Source: Lysobacter sp. (GTDB lineage Bacteria > Pseudomonadota > Gammaproteobacteria > Xanthomonadales > Xanthomonadaceae). From it: 64,000 nt of DNA. Within the stretch, counting starts at the first letter, position 1. Each line of letters starts with the position of its first letter. Shown here one piece after another: positions 34,060 through 42,726 of the stretch. The stretch is taken from positions 372,001 to 436,000 of the forward strand of contig JAHCAU010000002.1 in assembly GCA_019634715.1 (NCBI GenBank), read 5' to 3'. The notes under the pieces are model-generated. The model ran no database searches, was not told the origin of the DNA, and saw only the letters and a program-made list of their open reading frames with translations. The translations under genes and the position numbers were made by a program.

Positions 34060-35595
34060 ATGCCCGCCGACCGCCGCCCGGTCTCGATCAAGCAGGAAGA
34101 CCTGATCCAGTCGATCGCCGACGGCCTGCAGTACATCAGCTACTACCATCCGGTCGACTACATCCGGAACCTCGCCGCAGCCTACGAGCGCGAGGAAAGC
34201 CCGGCGGCGAAGGACGCCATCGCCCAGATCCTGATCAACTCGCGCATGTGCGCCGAAGGTCATCGCCCGATCTGCCAGGACACCGGCATCGTCACCGTGT
34301 TCCTCGAAGTGGGCATGGACGTGCGCTGGGACGACGCGACGATGGCGCTGGAAGACATGGTCCACGAGGGCGTGCGCCGCGCCTACAACCATCCGGACAA
34401 CAAGCTGCGCGCCAGCGTGCTGGCCGACCCGGCCGGCAAGCGCACCAACACGAAGGACAACACGCCCGGCGTGGTCAACGTGAAGATCGTCCCGGGCAAC
34501 ACGGTGGACGTGATCGTCGCCGCGAAGGGCGGCGGCTCGGAAGCGAAGTCGAAGTTCGCGATGCTCAACCCCTCCGATTCCATCGTCGACTGGGTGCTGA
34601 AGACCGTGCCGACCATGGGCGCCGGCTGGTGCCCGCCGGGCATGCTCGGCATCGGCATCGGCGGCACCGCCGAGAAGGCGATGCTGCTGGCGAAGGAATC
34701 GCTGATGGAGCCGATCGACATCACCGACCTGCAGGCGCGCGGCGCGTCGAACCGTGCCGAGGAACTGCGCCTGGAACTGTACGAGAAGGTCAATGCGCTC
34801 GGCATCGGTGCGCAGGGCCTGGGCGGCCTGACCACGGTCCTCGACATCAAGGTCAAGGATTACCCGACCCACGCCGCCAATCTCCCCGTCGCCATGATCC
34901 CGAACTGCGCCGCGACCCGCCACGCGCATTTCACCCTCGACGGCAGCGGCCCGGTGATGCTGGATCCGCCGTCGCTCGAAGACTGGCCCGAGCTGACCTA
35001 CGACGCCTCCAAGGGCCGTCGCGTCGATCTCGACACCGTGACCAGGGAAGACGTCGCGAGCTGGAAGCCCGGCGAAGTGCTGCTGCTGAATGGAAAATTG
35101 TTGACCGGTCGCGACGCCGCGCACAAGCGCATGGTCGACATGCTCGACAAGGGCGAGGAACTCCCGGTCGACCTGCGCGGCAAGTTCATCTATTACGTCG
35201 GCCCGGTCGATCCGGTGCGCGACGAAGTCGTCGGTCCCGCCGGCCCGACCACCGCCACGCGCATGGACAAGTTCACCGAGCAGGTGCTGGCGCAGACCGG
35301 CCTGATGGGCATGGTCGGCAAGGCCGAGCGCGGCCCGGCCGCGATCGAAGCGATCCGCAAGCACCAGTCCGTCTACCTGATGGCCGTCGGCGGCGCCGCC
35401 TACCTGGTGTCGAAGGCGATCAAGGGCGCGAAGGTCGTCGGTTTCGCCGACCTCGGCATGGAAGCGATCTACGAGTTCGACGTGAAGGACATGCCAGTCA
35501 CCGTCGCCGTGGATTCGCAGGGCAGCTCGGTGCACCAGACCGGCCCGAAGGAGTGGCAGGCGCGGATCGGGAAGATTCCGGTGGTGGTGCAGTAA
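34060..35595 (+). CDS. class I (iron-sulfur) fumarate hydratase
   Basis: A 511-residue oxygen-sensitive hydratase of the citric acid cycle, fumarate to malate. The two parts of the class I enzyme are fused: the alpha part has the cluster cysteines in GHRPICQDTG, in AGWCPPGML and in MIPNCAATRHAHF; the beta part (from about residue 310) has SWKPGEVLLLNGKLLTGRDAAHKRM and MTVGGAAY-like LMAVGGAAYLV. The start is uncertain: GTG at 34033 would add nine residues (MSAASASNA) as in related proteins; neither codon has a strong ribosome site. Confidence 0.94.
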   Translation: MPADRRPVSIKQEDLIQSIADGLQYISYYHPVDYIRNLAAAYEREESPAAKDAIAQILINSRMCAEGHRPICQDTGIVTVFLEVGMDVRWDDATMALEDMVHEGVRRAYNHPDNKLRASVLADPAGKRTNTKDNTPGVVNVKIVPGNTVDVIVAAKGGGSEAKSKFAMLNPSDSIVDWVLKTVPTMGAGWCPPGMLGIGIGGTAEKAMLLAKESLMEPIDITDLQARGASNRAEELRLELYEKVNALGIGAQGLGGLTTVLDIKVKDYPTHAANLPVAMIPNCAATRHAHFTLDGSGPVMLDPPSLEDWPELTYDASKGRRVDLDTVTREDVASWKPGEVLLLNGKLLTGRDAAHKRMVDMLDKGEELPVDLRGKFIYYVGPVDPVRDEVVGPAGPTTATRMDKFTEQVLAQTGLMGMVGKAERGPAAIEAIRKHQSVYLMAVGGAAYLVSKAIKGAKVVGFADLGMEAIYEFDVKDMPVTVAVDSQGSSVHQTGPKEWQARIGKIPVVVQ

Positions 35596-35665
35596 TCCTT
35601 ACCTGCAGCGACGTCCTTTGTTCGTATGGGCGCCGTGTCGCGATCGATATCGTTCAATCGACATC

Positions 35666-35734
35666 GTCATCCTCGCGCGAGGACCCAAGCCCGATTATCG
35701 CTGATGCCTGGGGTCTCGCTTGCGCGAGGATGAC
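35666..35734. repeat. second head-to-head pair of REP-like palindromes
   Basis: Same family as 27718-27789. The left unit starts GTCATCCTCGCGCGAGGACC and has lost four bases of its loop; the right unit on the minus strand starts GTCATCCTCGCGCAAGCGAG. It lies between fumarase and a convergent lipoprotein gene. Confidence 0.85.
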
Positions 35735-35818
35735 GTTTCCATTCTTGGAAGACGGCGCCGACAATCCGGCGCCCCATGTACATCGCCCAGATGCAGGCCA
35801 TCAGGGCGATGACACGTC

Positions 35819-36307
35819 TCAGATCAGCTGCGCACGCCCGTTGCGGATCTCGACCCGCGAACCGACGGCGATGCCGTTGAGATCGTCCTGCGACACCACG
35901 CGCTCGCGGCCGTCGCGCATCCGCACGAAGATGTTGTAGCCGGTGCCGGCGCGGTTCTGGATCGCGTTGCCGATCACGCCGCCGGCTGCTGCGCCGGCAA
36001 CGGTGGCCGTGTTCTTGCGGCCTTCGCTGTCGGTCTTGTTGTCGGCGATTTCGCGTGCGGCGAGGCCACCGATGACCGCGCCTACCACCGCGCCAGTCGC
36101 GTTCGGCGTACGGCTGCCGCTGCCTTCTTCGATGCGGACGACGGTGCCGCAGTCGTAGCACGCGGTCTGCGAACCGCCATAACCCGAACCGGCGTAGCCG
36201 CTCGATCCGCCGGACGTGGCGCAGCCGGCGAGTGCGAGCGTGGACATCGCAAGCGCTGCGGCGAGGAGCGGCGTCCTGGTGGACTTGCTGTGGATGGATG
36301 TGTTCAT
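35819..36307 (-). CDS. glycine-zipper 2TM (Rickettsia 17 kDa antigen-like) lipoprotein
   Basis: A 162-residue outer-membrane-type lipoprotein with lipobox LAGC (Cys29). After a Gly/Ser/Tyr-rich linker there is a glycine-zipper pair (ATGAVVGAVIGGLAAREIADN and VAGAAAGGVIGNAIQN), typical of the SlyB/OsmB/17 kDa antigen group, and a small C-terminal beta domain (FVRMRDGRERVVSQDDL). Role in envelope stability is usual for the family. AGGAGG lies six bases before the ATG. Confidence 0.88.
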   Translation of the reverse strand: MNTSIHSKSTRTPLLAAALAMSTLALAGCATSGGSSGYAGSGYGGSQTACYDCGTVVRIEEGSGSRTPNATGAVVGAVIGGLAAREIADNKTDSEGRKNTATVAGAAAGGVIGNAIQNRAGTGYNIFVRMRDGRERVVSQDDLNGIAVGSRVEIRNGRAQLI

Positions 36308-36460
36308 GTCGACCTCCTGACGGTTGGCGTATCGCAGCGACACTGGTCTCCGCTGCGTGACCGGACCGTACGCCGCCGCGAATGAATCGCCAGGAACCGT
36401 GCAGGATGCATGGGGGACATGATTCAGCAAATCGCGTCATGCTCGCAAGCGCGTGTCGTT

Positions 36461-36961
36461 TCAGATGCCGCGGAAGTACACGTCCACGTAATCCGTCGCG
36501 CTGTCGCACGGGTTGTCCATTTCCTGCAGGCGCCAGTAGCGGCGCTTGCCTGTGGCCTTGAAGATGAAGCGGCCGCTGCGCCTGCACTCGGCACCATTCG
36601 CGATGTGGTGGACGCGGGTGAGGATGTCGCCCTCGAAGACGAAGCCGTCGCGCGTGGCCGAGACGATGCGGCCATCGATGCGCACGTAGTCGTTCGCATT
36701 CTCGCCGCTGCCGCGTTGCTCGCCGCGCATCGGCAGGGTGTCGCCGGCGTCCTCGATGACGACCTTGCCGGCACCGGAGAGGTCGCCCCAGCCGAGCCAC
36801 TGCAAGGTGAGCATGTGGTCGCCGACCAGGCGGGCGCGGGCGGCGGCATCCAGTCCGTTCGCATCGCTCGCGATCGTGCGCGTCGAGGCGATGGCGTGCG
36901 GCATCGGCAGGACGCCCGGCAGCAGGGCGCCGAGGCACAGGAGAAGGACGTGGCGTCGCAT
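36461..36961 (-). CDS. secreted protein of unknown function
   Basis: A 166-residue exported protein with a signal peptide (about residues 1-23). The mature part is beta-rich with two cysteines (GAECRRSG and DNPCDSA) that could be bridged, and phrases such as DGFVFEGDILTRVHHIANG and RFIFKATGKRRYWRLQEM. No family recognised. It ends 13 bases after the sterol desaturase-like gene stop and is on the same strand, so cotranscription is likely. Confidence 0.65.
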   Translation of the reverse strand: MRRHVLLLCLGALLPGVLPMPHAIASTRTIASDANGLDAAARARLVGDHMLTLQWLGWGDLSGAGKVVIEDAGDTLPMRGEQRGSGENANDYVRIDGRIVSATRDGFVFEGDILTRVHHIANGAECRRSGRFIFKATGKRRYWRLQEMDNPCDSATDYVDVYFRGI

Positions 36962-36974
36962 CGTGGCTCCGGGG

Positions 36975-38084
36975 TCAGGGGATGTGGTCGTCGTAGCGGC
37001 GATCGCCACGGAAGGGCATGAGGTGTTGCGCGAGGAAGCCGCGCGGCACGCGATCGAGTTCCATCACGCCGTATTCGTCCGGCCAGGCATCGTCCTTCGG
37101 CATGCGGTAGGTGCCCAGCAGGCGATCGATCAATGGCAGGTGGATCGCGTAATTCGCATCCAGGCAATCCGGATGCCGCGCATGATGCCAATGGTGGTAG
37201 CGCGGCAGCACGATCACCTGTTCCAGCCAGCCGAAGCGCAGGCCGAGGTTGGCGTGCGCGAACACCGCCTGCAACCCGACCACGATGACGTAGGCATTGA
37301 TCGCCTGCGTCGAGAAGCCGAGCAGCAGCAGCGGAAGCAGCACCAGCGCGCGCGTGGTGACGATCTCGAACAGATGCAGTCGCGAACCGGCCAGCCAGTC
37401 GATCTCCCGGCTGGAATGGTGCACGGCATGGAAGCGCCAGAGCCAGGGCACGCGATGGTAGCTGCGATGCACCAGCGCCTGGGTCAGGTCGGCGACGAAC
37501 ACCGCCAGCGGCAACTGCAGCCATAGCGGCAGCGCGCGGATCTTCGCTTCCAGCGCAGGCCAGGAAGCCAGGCCGTCGACCCACGTGGTCGATGCCGTGA
37601 TCAGGATCAGGATGAACTGCACCAGCACGTGGCTGGCGAAGAAATACGCCAGGTCGGTGCGCCAGCCCGGGCGCAGCGGCGACAGTGGCTTGCGGCCGAG
37701 CCAATGTTCCAGCGGCACGAAGACCATCGCGGTGAACAGCAGCGACAGGATGAACCAGTCCAGTCCCAGCGAGTAGGGCGTCTGCTCGATCGTCTCGAAG
37801 CGCACATCGCTGCCGCCGAGGAACACCGCCAGGGTCGCGGCGGCCAGCCCGACGAAGGCGATGCGACGGTGCTGGTCGCGCAGGATCGCCCAGGTGCCGA
37901 GCACGAAGGCGACGATCAGCCCGGCAAGCAGCAGCGTGCGCGCGAAGCGCTCGCTGTAGAGTGCGCGGATGTCGCGGCTGGTGAGCAGGTCGGGAAAGTG
38001 GAAGCAGAGCACCGCGACCAGCGCCAGCACGCCGAGCAGCGCCGACGCGTGGGCGGCGAAGACGCTGGCGCGTGGCCTGCTCAT
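36975..38084 (-). CDS. sterol desaturase/fatty acid hydroxylase family protein
   Basis: A 369-residue polytopic membrane oxygenase. The three histidine boxes that bind the di-iron centre are present: HRSYH at 206-210, HAVHH at 219-223 and HHWHHARH at 297-304. It has about eight hydrophobic segments. Family members hydroxylate or desaturate lipids, carotenoids or sterols; the substrate here cannot be inferred. ATG at 38084. Confidence 0.9.
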   Translation of the reverse strand: MSRPRASVFAAHASALLGVLALVAVLCFHFPDLLTSRDIRALYSERFARTLLLAGLIVAFVLGTWAILRDQHRRIAFVGLAAATLAVFLGGSDVRFETIEQTPYSLGLDWFILSLLFTAMVFVPLEHWLGRKPLSPLRPGWRTDLAYFFASHVLVQFILILITASTTWVDGLASWPALEAKIRALPLWLQLPLAVFVADLTQALVHRSYHRVPWLWRFHAVHHSSREIDWLAGSRLHLFEIVTTRALVLLPLLLLGFSTQAINAYVIVVGLQAVFAHANLGLRFGWLEQVIVLPRYHHWHHARHPDCLDANYAIHLPLIDRLLGTYRMPKDDAWPDEYGVMELDRVPRGFLAQHLMPFRGDRRYDDHIP

Positions 38085-38108
38085 CGCTGCGCGCTCATTG
38101 CGGCGTGC

Positions 38109-39305
38109 TCATCGCGACGGGCCGGTGCCTGCGCTGCCGGCGTTCGGATCGAGCAGGTTGGCGGCGGTATCCTCGCGGATCGCCTTCGCCACCTGCACGT
38201 CGATTTCGCGGTTCACCGATGTGTCCGTGCCGTTCTGGGCGGGTTCGGCGACATGTCCTCTGGCGTCGTCGTCGCGACCGCGCGTGCTGACCACATGGTA
38301 GGTGGTGCGCGGCCCTTCGATGCCCGCATCCCGGAAGGCCACCTTGACCTGGCGGATGCACTCGCTGCGGACCTTGCCGAGATCGGCAGCGCGCTGGTCC
38401 ACCCAGCCGAAAAAGCGCAGCTGGATGCCGTTCGCGCCGAATTCCACCACGGTCCAGGACGGCGGCGGGGTATCGAGCACGCCGTCGATCTTCGAGATCG
38501 CCGCGATCGCGAGCGTCTGCGACTGCCGGATCGACTGGCCGGTATCGATGGTCATGGTGAAGTCGAAGCGGCGCTTGGGATTCTTGCTGTAGTTCAGCAC
38601 CACCGACTTGAAGACCAGGCTGTTGGGCAACTGCAGGTGGTTGCCGTCCATGGTCATCAGCACGGTCGAGCGCGAGTTGACAGCGATGACCTTGCCCTCG
38701 CGGGTGTCGATCACCACGTGCTCGCCAGGCTCGAACGGCCGGCGCACGCTGAGCAGGATGCCCGCGATGTAGTTCTCGGCGATGTCGCGGAAGGCGAAGC
38801 CCAGGACCAGGCCGATCACGCCCGCCGAGCCGAGGACTGCGCCGACCACCGAGGTCAGCCCCACCAGGTCGAGCGCGATGAGGATGCCGACCAGCATGAT
38901 CGCGGTGCGCAACACCATGCGCACCAGACCGCTCATGTAGGGATTCTGCGAGCGGATGCGCAGCAGGTGCAGGCGATTGCCGACGAACCTCGACAGCCAG
39001 TGGGTCAGCAGCACGATCAGCATGCCCAGCACCAGCAGCGGCAGCTTCTCGAACAGGCGCCCCAGCGCCAGGCTGGCGGTATCGACCAGGGTGTCGATGC
39101 AATCGCCGAACTGGCGCAGGTCGCAGCGCAGTTCGGCCTCTGCGGCCGGCGCGGCGCCGGCCTTCTGTGCGGCGGCCTTGCCGGTCAGCAGTTCCGGCAG
39201 GACATCGGCGGCGGCGCTGGTCATCGGCAGGGCAATGGCGAACAGCAGCGCCGCGACCAGCATCGCGAGCGCGCAACGGCGAAACCGGAAAACGGTGCGG
39301 GCCAT
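38109..39305 (-). CDS. small-conductance mechanosensitive channel (MscS family)
   Basis: A 398-residue inner-membrane channel that opens on hypo-osmotic shock. A signal peptide-like start and a periplasmic segment with two Cys (RCDLRQFGDC) are followed by three transmembrane helices (about 88-105, 128-150, 152-185); the pore helix is GSAGVIGLVLGFAFRDIAENYIAG (in part), then the MscS beta domain (RRPFEPGEHVVI, NSLVFKSVVLNYS) and a C-terminal alpha/beta domain. Preceding DUF456 gene is 4 bases upstream, so they form one unit. Confidence 0.92.
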   Translation of the reverse strand: MARTVFRFRRCALAMLVAALLFAIALPMTSAAADVLPELLTGKAAAQKAGAAPAAEAELRCDLRQFGDCIDTLVDTASLALGRLFEKLPLLVLGMLIVLLTHWLSRFVGNRLHLLRIRSQNPYMSGLVRMVLRTAIMLVGILIALDLVGLTSVVGAVLGSAGVIGLVLGFAFRDIAENYIAGILLSVRRPFEPGEHVVIDTREGKVIAVNSRSTVLMTMDGNHLQLPNSLVFKSVVLNYSKNPKRRFDFTMTIDTGQSIRQSQTLAIAAISKIDGVLDTPPPSWTVVEFGANGIQLRFFGWVDQRAADLGKVRSECIRQVKVAFRDAGIEGPRTTYHVVSTRGRDDDARGHVAEPAQNGTDTSVNREIDVQVAKAIREDTAANLLDPNAGSAGTGPSR

Positions 39306-39308
39306 CGA

Positions 39309-39809
39309 TCAGAAGTACCAGGCGAGGACGAACAGGGCCAGCATGGCGAACGCGAGCGCCATCTTCAACGCCACGCCGAGCACGATGCCCAGCCAGGTGG
39401 CGACGCCGACCTTGGTCGCCTGGCCGAGGCCATCGCGATCGAGGCGGCGCAGGTGGATCAGCTCGCCAGTCAATGCGCCCGCGAAAGGCCCCACGAACAG
39501 GCCGATCGGCACGAAGAACAGCCCGGCCACCGTGCCGAGCACGGCGCCGGCGATGGCCGTGCGGCTGGCGCCGACGCGCTGCGCGCCGATCGCGGTGCTG
39601 AAGAAATCGATGACGAACGAGAACAGGGTCATCACGCCGAGGAAGACGATCGTCCAGACGCTGATCGCCTCGAAACCGTTGTTCCAGGCGGCGATCAGCA
39701 TGCCGATGAACACCAGCGGCAGGCCGGGCAACACGGGCAGCACGATGCCGAGCAGGCCGACGGCGATCAGGACGCCCGCCAGGACGTACCACAGTGTCGA
39801 CAGATCCAT
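39309..39809 (-). CDS. DUF456 membrane protein
   Basis: A 166-residue membrane protein with glycine-rich hydrophobic repeats: VGLLGIVLPVLPGLPLVF near the start, IAGAVLGTVAGLFFVPIGLFVGPFAGALTGEL in the middle (in outline) and a C-terminal helix. This is the DUF456 pattern. The ATG at 39809 is used; a GTG three codons upstream (39818) is possible. Three bases separate it from the mechanosensitive channel gene. Confidence 0.85.
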   Translation of the reverse strand: MDLSTLWYVLAGVLIAVGLLGIVLPVLPGLPLVFIGMLIAAWNNGFEAISVWTIVFLGVMTLFSFVIDFFSTAIGAQRVGASRTAIAGAVLGTVAGLFFVPIGLFVGPFAGALTGELIHLRRLDRDGLGQATKVGVATWLGIVLGVALKMALAFAMLALFVLAWYF

Positions 39810-39953
39810 ATGGCGCACGATCCGATGAGGAGAGGACGGCCGGGATCATGGCATGGCCCGGCTGAGCGGTGCATGTGCGCTCCGGCAGGGACTCGAAACC
39901 CGTGAAGGCGAAACCATGCGCGGCGCGGGTGCCGTGCCGGGGCATGACACGAC

Positions 39954-39977
39954 GACGGCCCGCCGAAGCGGGCCGTC
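39954..39977 (-). terminator. terminator of the M35 peptidase gene
   Basis: Perfect ten-base arms 39954-39963 and 39968-39977 with a CGAA loop, 19 bases beyond the stop. No T run. Confidence 0.65.
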
Positions 39978-39995
39978 GCGGACGCCGGGCGCGGC

Positions 39996-41090
39996 TCAGT
40001 TCTGGAAGGGCGTGTTCTCGGCGAAATACTCGTGGTTGTCGGCGTTGGCGCCTGCATTCGTCGGATTGGTGTTCGCCAGGTTCTTCGCGGCGGCATGGCC
40101 GTAGGCGTAGTCGTTGGTGTCGGCGACGACGGTGAAATGGCTCATTTCGTGGATCAGGGTGCCGGCCTTGGAGTCGGTGCCGACCAGCGGCGCGCTCCAG
40201 AACGCGTTGCAGACCCAGATCTGGTAAGGCTGGCTCTTGTAGACGTAGGCGAAGTAGTTTTCGTTGCAGCCGCAGTTGATGGTCACCTGGCCGCCGGTCT
40301 GGTCCATGGCATTGTCGATCTTCACGAAATGCTGCTTCACGTTGTCGTAGCGGCTGGAGGTATAGGCGCCGAACCACGTCGTGTAGCGCGCGCCCGTGGC
40401 GCCGCCGTTGAGGTAGCCCTTGGCGTTCTCCGAATAGCTGCGCGCAGACAGCACGGCCTGGTTGATCTGGCTGATCTGGCTCGCGCTGCAGCCGATGGTG
40501 GTGATGCCCAGCACATCGGACAGGGTCGGATTGGCCGGCAGCACCGGCGCGACCCGGCCACCGGCGGGGATGGCGCGATCGAGCGAGATGCGGATCGGCG
40601 CGGCCTGTGCGACGAGCGGGGCGCCGTTGCCTGCGCGCAGGTGCATGCCGCCCGACAGCGAGGCGTACTGCAGGGAGGTGGCGTAGGTGACGGTGTACAG
40701 GCCCGGCTTCGAAAGGTCGTACATCTTGCCCAGTTCGACCACGCTGCGATGGGCCTGGCCGGGGCGGAGCACGGCGAACTCGGCCATCGTCGGTGCGGCG
40801 CGCTTGATCATGCGGCCGTGGAAGCGGATCTCCTCGCCCTCGCGGCTGATCCGGAACAGGTTCGAGTCGGCTGCGGCCGACGGCAACTGCCACTTCGGAA
40901 TGCGCAGGGTCTTGCGGCTGGTGTTGGTCAGCACGACTTCCACTCGGTCCTGACCGAGGGCCTGCACGCTCACCCGCACCGGGTTCGCCGGCAGGCGGGT
41001 CGGCGCGGCGGTCACGGTGGCGAAAGTACCGGCGGCGAGGGCGGCGACGGCGAGGCCGCCGCCGAGGAGTCTGCTGGTCGAAAAGGTCAT
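39996..41090 (-). CDS. secreted M35-type (deuterolysin/Lys-N-like) zinc metalloprotease
   Basis: A 364-residue exported protease: signal peptide (residues 1-28), an N-terminal beta-rich prodomain (about 30-180) and a C-terminal catalytic domain. Zinc ligands are in HEMSH at 314-318; the aspzincin third ligand is in VADTNDYAYG (Asp324-Asp327), where the family motif is usually GTxxD, so the first two residues differ. Several cysteines (GCSAS, INCGCN, WVCNAF) probably form disulfides. The end SHF-DYAYG-HEYFAENTPFQN is close to peptidyl-Lys metalloendopeptidases. Probably a secreted digestive or lytic enzyme. Confidence 0.88.
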   Translation of the reverse strand: MTFSTSRLLGGGLAVAALAAGTFATVTAAPTRLPANPVRVSVQALGQDRVEVVLTNTSRKTLRIPKWQLPSAAADSNLFRISREGEEIRFHGRMIKRAAPTMAEFAVLRPGQAHRSVVELGKMYDLSKPGLYTVTYATSLQYASLSGGMHLRAGNGAPLVAQAAPIRISLDRAIPAGGRVAPVLPANPTLSDVLGITTIGCSASQISQINQAVLSARSYSENAKGYLNGGATGARYTTWFGAYTSSRYDNVKQHFVKIDNAMDQTGGQVTINCGCNENYFAYVYKSQPYQIWVCNAFWSAPLVGTDSKAGTLIHEMSHFTVVADTNDYAYGHAAAKNLANTNPTNAGANADNHEYFAENTPFQN

Positions 41091-41239
41091 GTCCCGGCTC
41101 CGGTCTGCGCGCCTGCTCGGCGTGGATTCCGATGATAAACGCGAGGGAGGCCGGTCGCCTATGGCGCGCGCGCGCCGGAAGAGGGGGCTGCGGTCGGCCC
41201 GGCTGCGCAGGCCGTGCGATTGCGGCCCCCCGACATGAC

Positions 41240-41262
41240 ACGGCCCCGCGATGCGGGGCCGT
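41240..41262 (-). terminator. terminator of the cytochrome c-type gene
   Basis: Perfect ten-base arms 41240-41249 and 41253-41262 with a three-base loop, 31 bases beyond the stop on the minus strand. No T run. Confidence 0.6.
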
Positions 41263-41292
41263 CGGTCGACGCATGCGGACGGGGTGTCCGCG

Positions 41293-41733
41293 TCACTTGA
41301 AGTCCTGGTGGCAGCCCTTGCAGCTCTCGCCGATCTTCGCGGTCACCGCGTTGACGCCTTCGCAGTTGAGCGGCGGGGAACTCAGCGCCGCGTCGAGCGT
41401 GGCGCGCATCCCGCTGGCCTGCCTGCCGAAACGCTCGTCGTCGGCGAGGCCCGGGAAGGCGCGCTCAAGGTCGTCGGCCATGGTGCGCAGCGCCTTGAGG
41501 TGCGGGATCACGTCGGTCGCGTTGCAGCGGTTCTGCGCGGCCTTGTCGCCGAGCTGCTTGAGGTGCCACTGCTGCACATGCATCACGCTGTCGTGGAAGT
41601 GGTCCTTGCGCGCATTCAATGCGTTCAGCACCATCACGGTGGCGATCGCGCCGATCACCAGGCCGATCAGCAGCACGAAGAGATAGCGTTTGAAGGCGGA
41701 CGGGGCGGTGCGGGCTTCCGGGGTGGTCGACAT
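41293..41733 (-). CDS. membrane-anchored cytochrome c (cytochrome c'-like)
   Basis: A 146-residue protein with one N-terminal transmembrane helix (about residues 18-38) and a periplasmic helical domain ending in a haem-binding CKGCH six residues from the C-terminus, the placement seen in four-helix cytochromes c'. AAGGAG lies seven bases before the ATG. The haem would be attached by the Ccm system encoded at 55828-63031. A second Cys pair (NRC, LNC) may bridge. Redox partner unknown. Confidence 0.78.
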   Translation of the reverse strand: MSTTPEARTAPSAFKRYLFVLLIGLVIGAIATVMVLNALNARKDHFHDSVMHVQQWHLKQLGDKAAQNRCNATDVIPHLKALRTMADDLERAFPGLADDERFGRQASGMRATLDAALSSPPLNCEGVNAVTAKIGESCKGCHQDFK

Positions 41734-41793
41734 GGGCGGGCTCCTTCGGGTTCGCGGAACGATATCACGGCGGGTCGACGCCGCTGCAGGCGC

Positions 41794-41799
41794 TAAAAT
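41794..41799 (+). promoter_or_regulatory. -10 box of a probably leaderless tcdA transcript
   Basis: TAAAAT ends seven bases before the tcdA ATG, so transcription would begin at or within a base or two of the start codon. No ribosome site is present. Confidence 0.55.
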
Positions 41800-41806
41800 C
41801 GCCGCC

Positions 41807-42640
41807 ATGAACGACCCGCATGCCGATCAGGCCGCCCTCGACGATACCTGGACCGAACGCTTCGCCGGCATCGACCGGCTCTACGGCACGGGGGCGCTGG
41901 CGCGCTTCTCGCGCTGCCATGTCGCGGTGGTCGGCCTCGGCGGCGTCGGCTCGTGGGTGGTCGAGGCCCTGGCGCGCAGCGGGGTCGGGCGGATGACCCT
42001 GATCGACGCCGACGACCTCTGCGTGTCGAACACCAACCGGCAGCTGCCCGCGCTCGCGGGCCAGTACGGGCGCGGCAAGGCGCAGGCGATGGCCGAACGC
42101 TGCCGCGCGATCAACCCGGCGATGCAGGTCGACGAGATCGCCAGCTTCCTCACCCCGTCGAACCTCGAAGACCTCCTCGGTCGCGGCTACGACCTGGTGA
42201 TCGATGCCTGCGACAGCTTCCGCACCAAGGTCGAGGCCATCGCCTGGTGCCGTCGCCGCAAGCTGCCGATCCTGACCGTCGGCGCGGCCGGCGGGCGGCT
42301 CGACCCGACCCTCGTGCGCGTGCGCGACCTCTCTCGCACCGAGCACGACGCCATGCTCGCGCTGATCCGCAAGAAGCTGCGCGCCGAATTCAACTTCCCG
42401 AAGAACCACCAGCGCTATTTCGGCGTGCCGGCGATCTATTCGCTGGAGAACGTGCAGTATCCGCAGGCCGACGGCACGGTCTGCGGCCTGCGCCCGAAGC
42501 TCGGCGCGGATGCCGCGCTCAAGCTCGACTGCGGCGTCGGGCTGGGCGCCGCGACCCATATCACCGGTGCCTTCGCCTTCGCCGCGGCGGGCAAGGCGCT
42601 TGAGATGCTGCTGAAGCCCAGGCGGGCCGTCGCGGACTGA
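41807..42640 (+). CDS. tcdA: tRNA threonylcarbamoyladenosine dehydratase (TcdA/CsdL)
   Basis: A 277-residue E1/ThiF-like enzyme that cyclises t6A37 of tRNA to ct6A using ATP. The nucleotide loop GLGGVGSWVVEALARSG (about residues 42-58) is followed by DDLCVSNTNRQ, DACDSFRTK and a C-terminal LGAATHITGAFAFAAAGKAL. Cysteine at FAD-independent site KLDCGVGLG is present. No ribosome site precedes the ATG and a -10 box lies seven bases upstream, consistent with a leaderless mRNA. Confidence 0.93.
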   Translation: MNDPHADQAALDDTWTERFAGIDRLYGTGALARFSRCHVAVVGLGGVGSWVVEALARSGVGRMTLIDADDLCVSNTNRQLPALAGQYGRGKAQAMAERCRAINPAMQVDEIASFLTPSNLEDLLGRGYDLVIDACDSFRTKVEAIAWCRRRKLPILTVGAAGGRLDPTLVRVRDLSRTEHDAMLALIRKKLRAEFNFPKNHQRYFGVPAIYSLENVQYPQADGTVCGLRPKLGADAALKLDCGVGLGAATHITGAFAFAAAGKALEMLLKPRRAVAD

Positions 42641-42726
42641 TCTGCAACGATCCGTCCCAGCCCTGCGGCTGGGGTCCGTCGGTGGCGCACCGCATCTTGG
42701 CGGACGTCCATTCCGAGGAGGTTGCC

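Noticed and set aside
38095..41274. Very long open frame (over 1000 codons) on the minus strand across several genes
   Set aside because: It is an out-of-frame shadow of the DUF456, channel and protease genes in GC-rich DNA; Arg/Pro/Gly-rich translation without domains.
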